In this document: piece after piece, positions 40,010-40,308 of the stretch
Position numbering within the stretch: position 1 is the first letter of the stretch
Layout of the letters: the number at the start of each line of letters is the position of its first letter
Assembly: GCA_031257255.1 (NCBI GenBank)
Contig: JAIROZ010000147.1
Location: forward strand, 1-40,308
Source of the DNA: Spirochaetaceae bacterium
GTDB lineage: Bacteria; Spirochaetota; Spirochaetia; Treponematales; Breznakiellaceae
DNA: 40,308 nucleotides
Reading direction: 5' to 3'
Notes under the pieces: model-generated
What the model was told of the DNA's origin: nothing
The model's database searches: none
What the model saw: the letters and a program-made list of their open reading frames with translations, nothing else
Made by a program: the position numbers and the translations under genes

Positions 40010-40308
40010 ATGCAGAGAAAAATGTTGATTATTGGTTTGGCGCTTGTTGCGTTCAGTGTTCTGAGCGTTACCGGATGCGCCAAGAAGAGTGGCGGAGACT
40101 ACAAGGTCGGCTACATTGTAGGTTCGCGGGAGCATGTCTTTTACACGCTGATAGAAAAAGGCATAAAGGACAACGCGCAAGCAAACGGCGTCAACGCGAT
40201 AGTGATGGACGGCAACCTTGACGGCAAGGTAACTTCCGACCACATCGAAAACTTTGTCGCGGACAAGATGAAAGCCATCGCGCTTTCGGCAAACGACCCG
40301 GGCGGCAC
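40010..40308 (+). CDS. RbsB-like sugar ABC transporter substrate-binding lipoprotein, 5' part
   Basis: The frame runs off the window edge, so only about 99 residues are seen. AGGAGG (39996-40001) lies 8 bases before the ATG. The signal sequence MQRKMLIIGLALVAFSVLS ends in a lipobox VTGC, followed by AKKSGGDYKVGYIVGSREHVFYTLIEKG and IVMDGNLDGKVTSDHIENFVADKMKAIALSANDP, the start of a type I periplasmic-binding fold of the ribose/galactose group. It is separate from the als operon and probably heads another sugar transporter cluster. The ligand cannot be named. Confidence 0.85.
   Translation, partial: MQRKMLIIGLALVAFSVLSVTGCAKKSGGDYKVGYIVGSREHVFYTLIEKGIKDNAQANGVNAIVMDGNLDGKVTSDHIENFVADKMKAIALSANDPGG

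Noticed and set aside
39856-40221. 121-residue plus-strand open frame
   Set aside because: It is out of frame with the sugar-binding lipoprotein, which has a perfect ribosome site and signal peptide in the same DNA.

Overview
This window is chromosomal DNA of about 50% G+C from a spirochaete, most likely a free-living or gut Treponema relative. The main support is a 546-residue radical SAM/SPASM protein that matches the spirochaete-specific 'spiro-SPASM' type, together with a TonB-ExbB-ExbD1-ExbD2 set, many lipoproteins with loose lipoboxes, a CheR/CheB pair, a methyl-accepting chemotaxis protein, an HDOD signalling protein and a small DUF3996-like beta-barrel. Genus and species are inference; there is no 16S rRNA gene here.

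Layout. (1) 1-537: 3' end of an epmA-like gene. (2) 545-3176, minus strand: an A+T-rich four-gene set (M48 metalloprotease, two-helix small membrane protein, coiled-coil membrane protein, OB-fold lipoprotein). (3) 3177-3889: no protein gene, but twelve 7-bp repeats, a tRNA(CAU) gene with promoter and terminator, and a highly folded leader before rplY (L25). An M15 peptidase gene overlaps or abuts rplY. (4) 5678-10625, minus: lipoprotein, ExbB, ExbD1, ExbD2, TonB, CheR, CheB. (5) 10748-15821, plus: alsB-alsA-alsC-alsE-alsK, a complete D-allose uptake and catabolism operon. (6) 15949-20768, minus: three overlapping genes for a spiro-SPASM protein, a glycosyltransferase-like protein, and an in-frame fusion of an SpsF-type cytidylyltransferase with an MltD-type lytic transglycosylase. 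(7) 20874-23888, plus: TolC-like protein, adenosine-deaminase-like protein, FMN reductase. (8) 23930-25352, minus: PD-(D/E)XK-like coiled-coil protein and a beta-barrel. (9) 25681-32428, plus: HATPase-HDOD protein, HPF, FTCD-type cyclodeaminase, CheY-like receiver, divergent PAP2 protein, MCP, SLC13/ArsB-type transporter. (10) 32452-34885, minus: dapA-livG-livF without permeases. (11) 34966-40308: TPR protein, metQ, ackA, small lipoprotein, thiI, and the start of a second sugar-binding lipoprotein gene.

How the genes work together. The als operon should import D-allose, phosphorylate it and epimerise D-allulose-6-phosphate to fructose-6-phosphate. The allose-6-phosphate isomerase (rpiB type) must be elsewhere. 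ackA fits a fermentative acetate-forming metabolism. The TonB set energises outer-membrane transport, and CheR, CheB, the MCP and the receiver protein belong to chemotaxis.

The best candidate for an undescribed system is region 6. A radical SAM enzyme with a nucleotidyltransferase-like N-terminus, a glycosyltransferase-like protein and a predicted membrane-spanning SpsF-transglycosylase fusion are translationally coupled, which suggests envelope or surface-glycan modification tied to peptidoglycan cleavage. Other unexplained signals are a dispersed GTAGTGR heptamer element that supplies the stop codon of two genes, a pair of 17-bp palindromes inside the radical SAM gene, and six genes that have a -10-like hexamer 6-8 nt before an ATG and no Shine-Dalgarno sequence, so may be leaderless.
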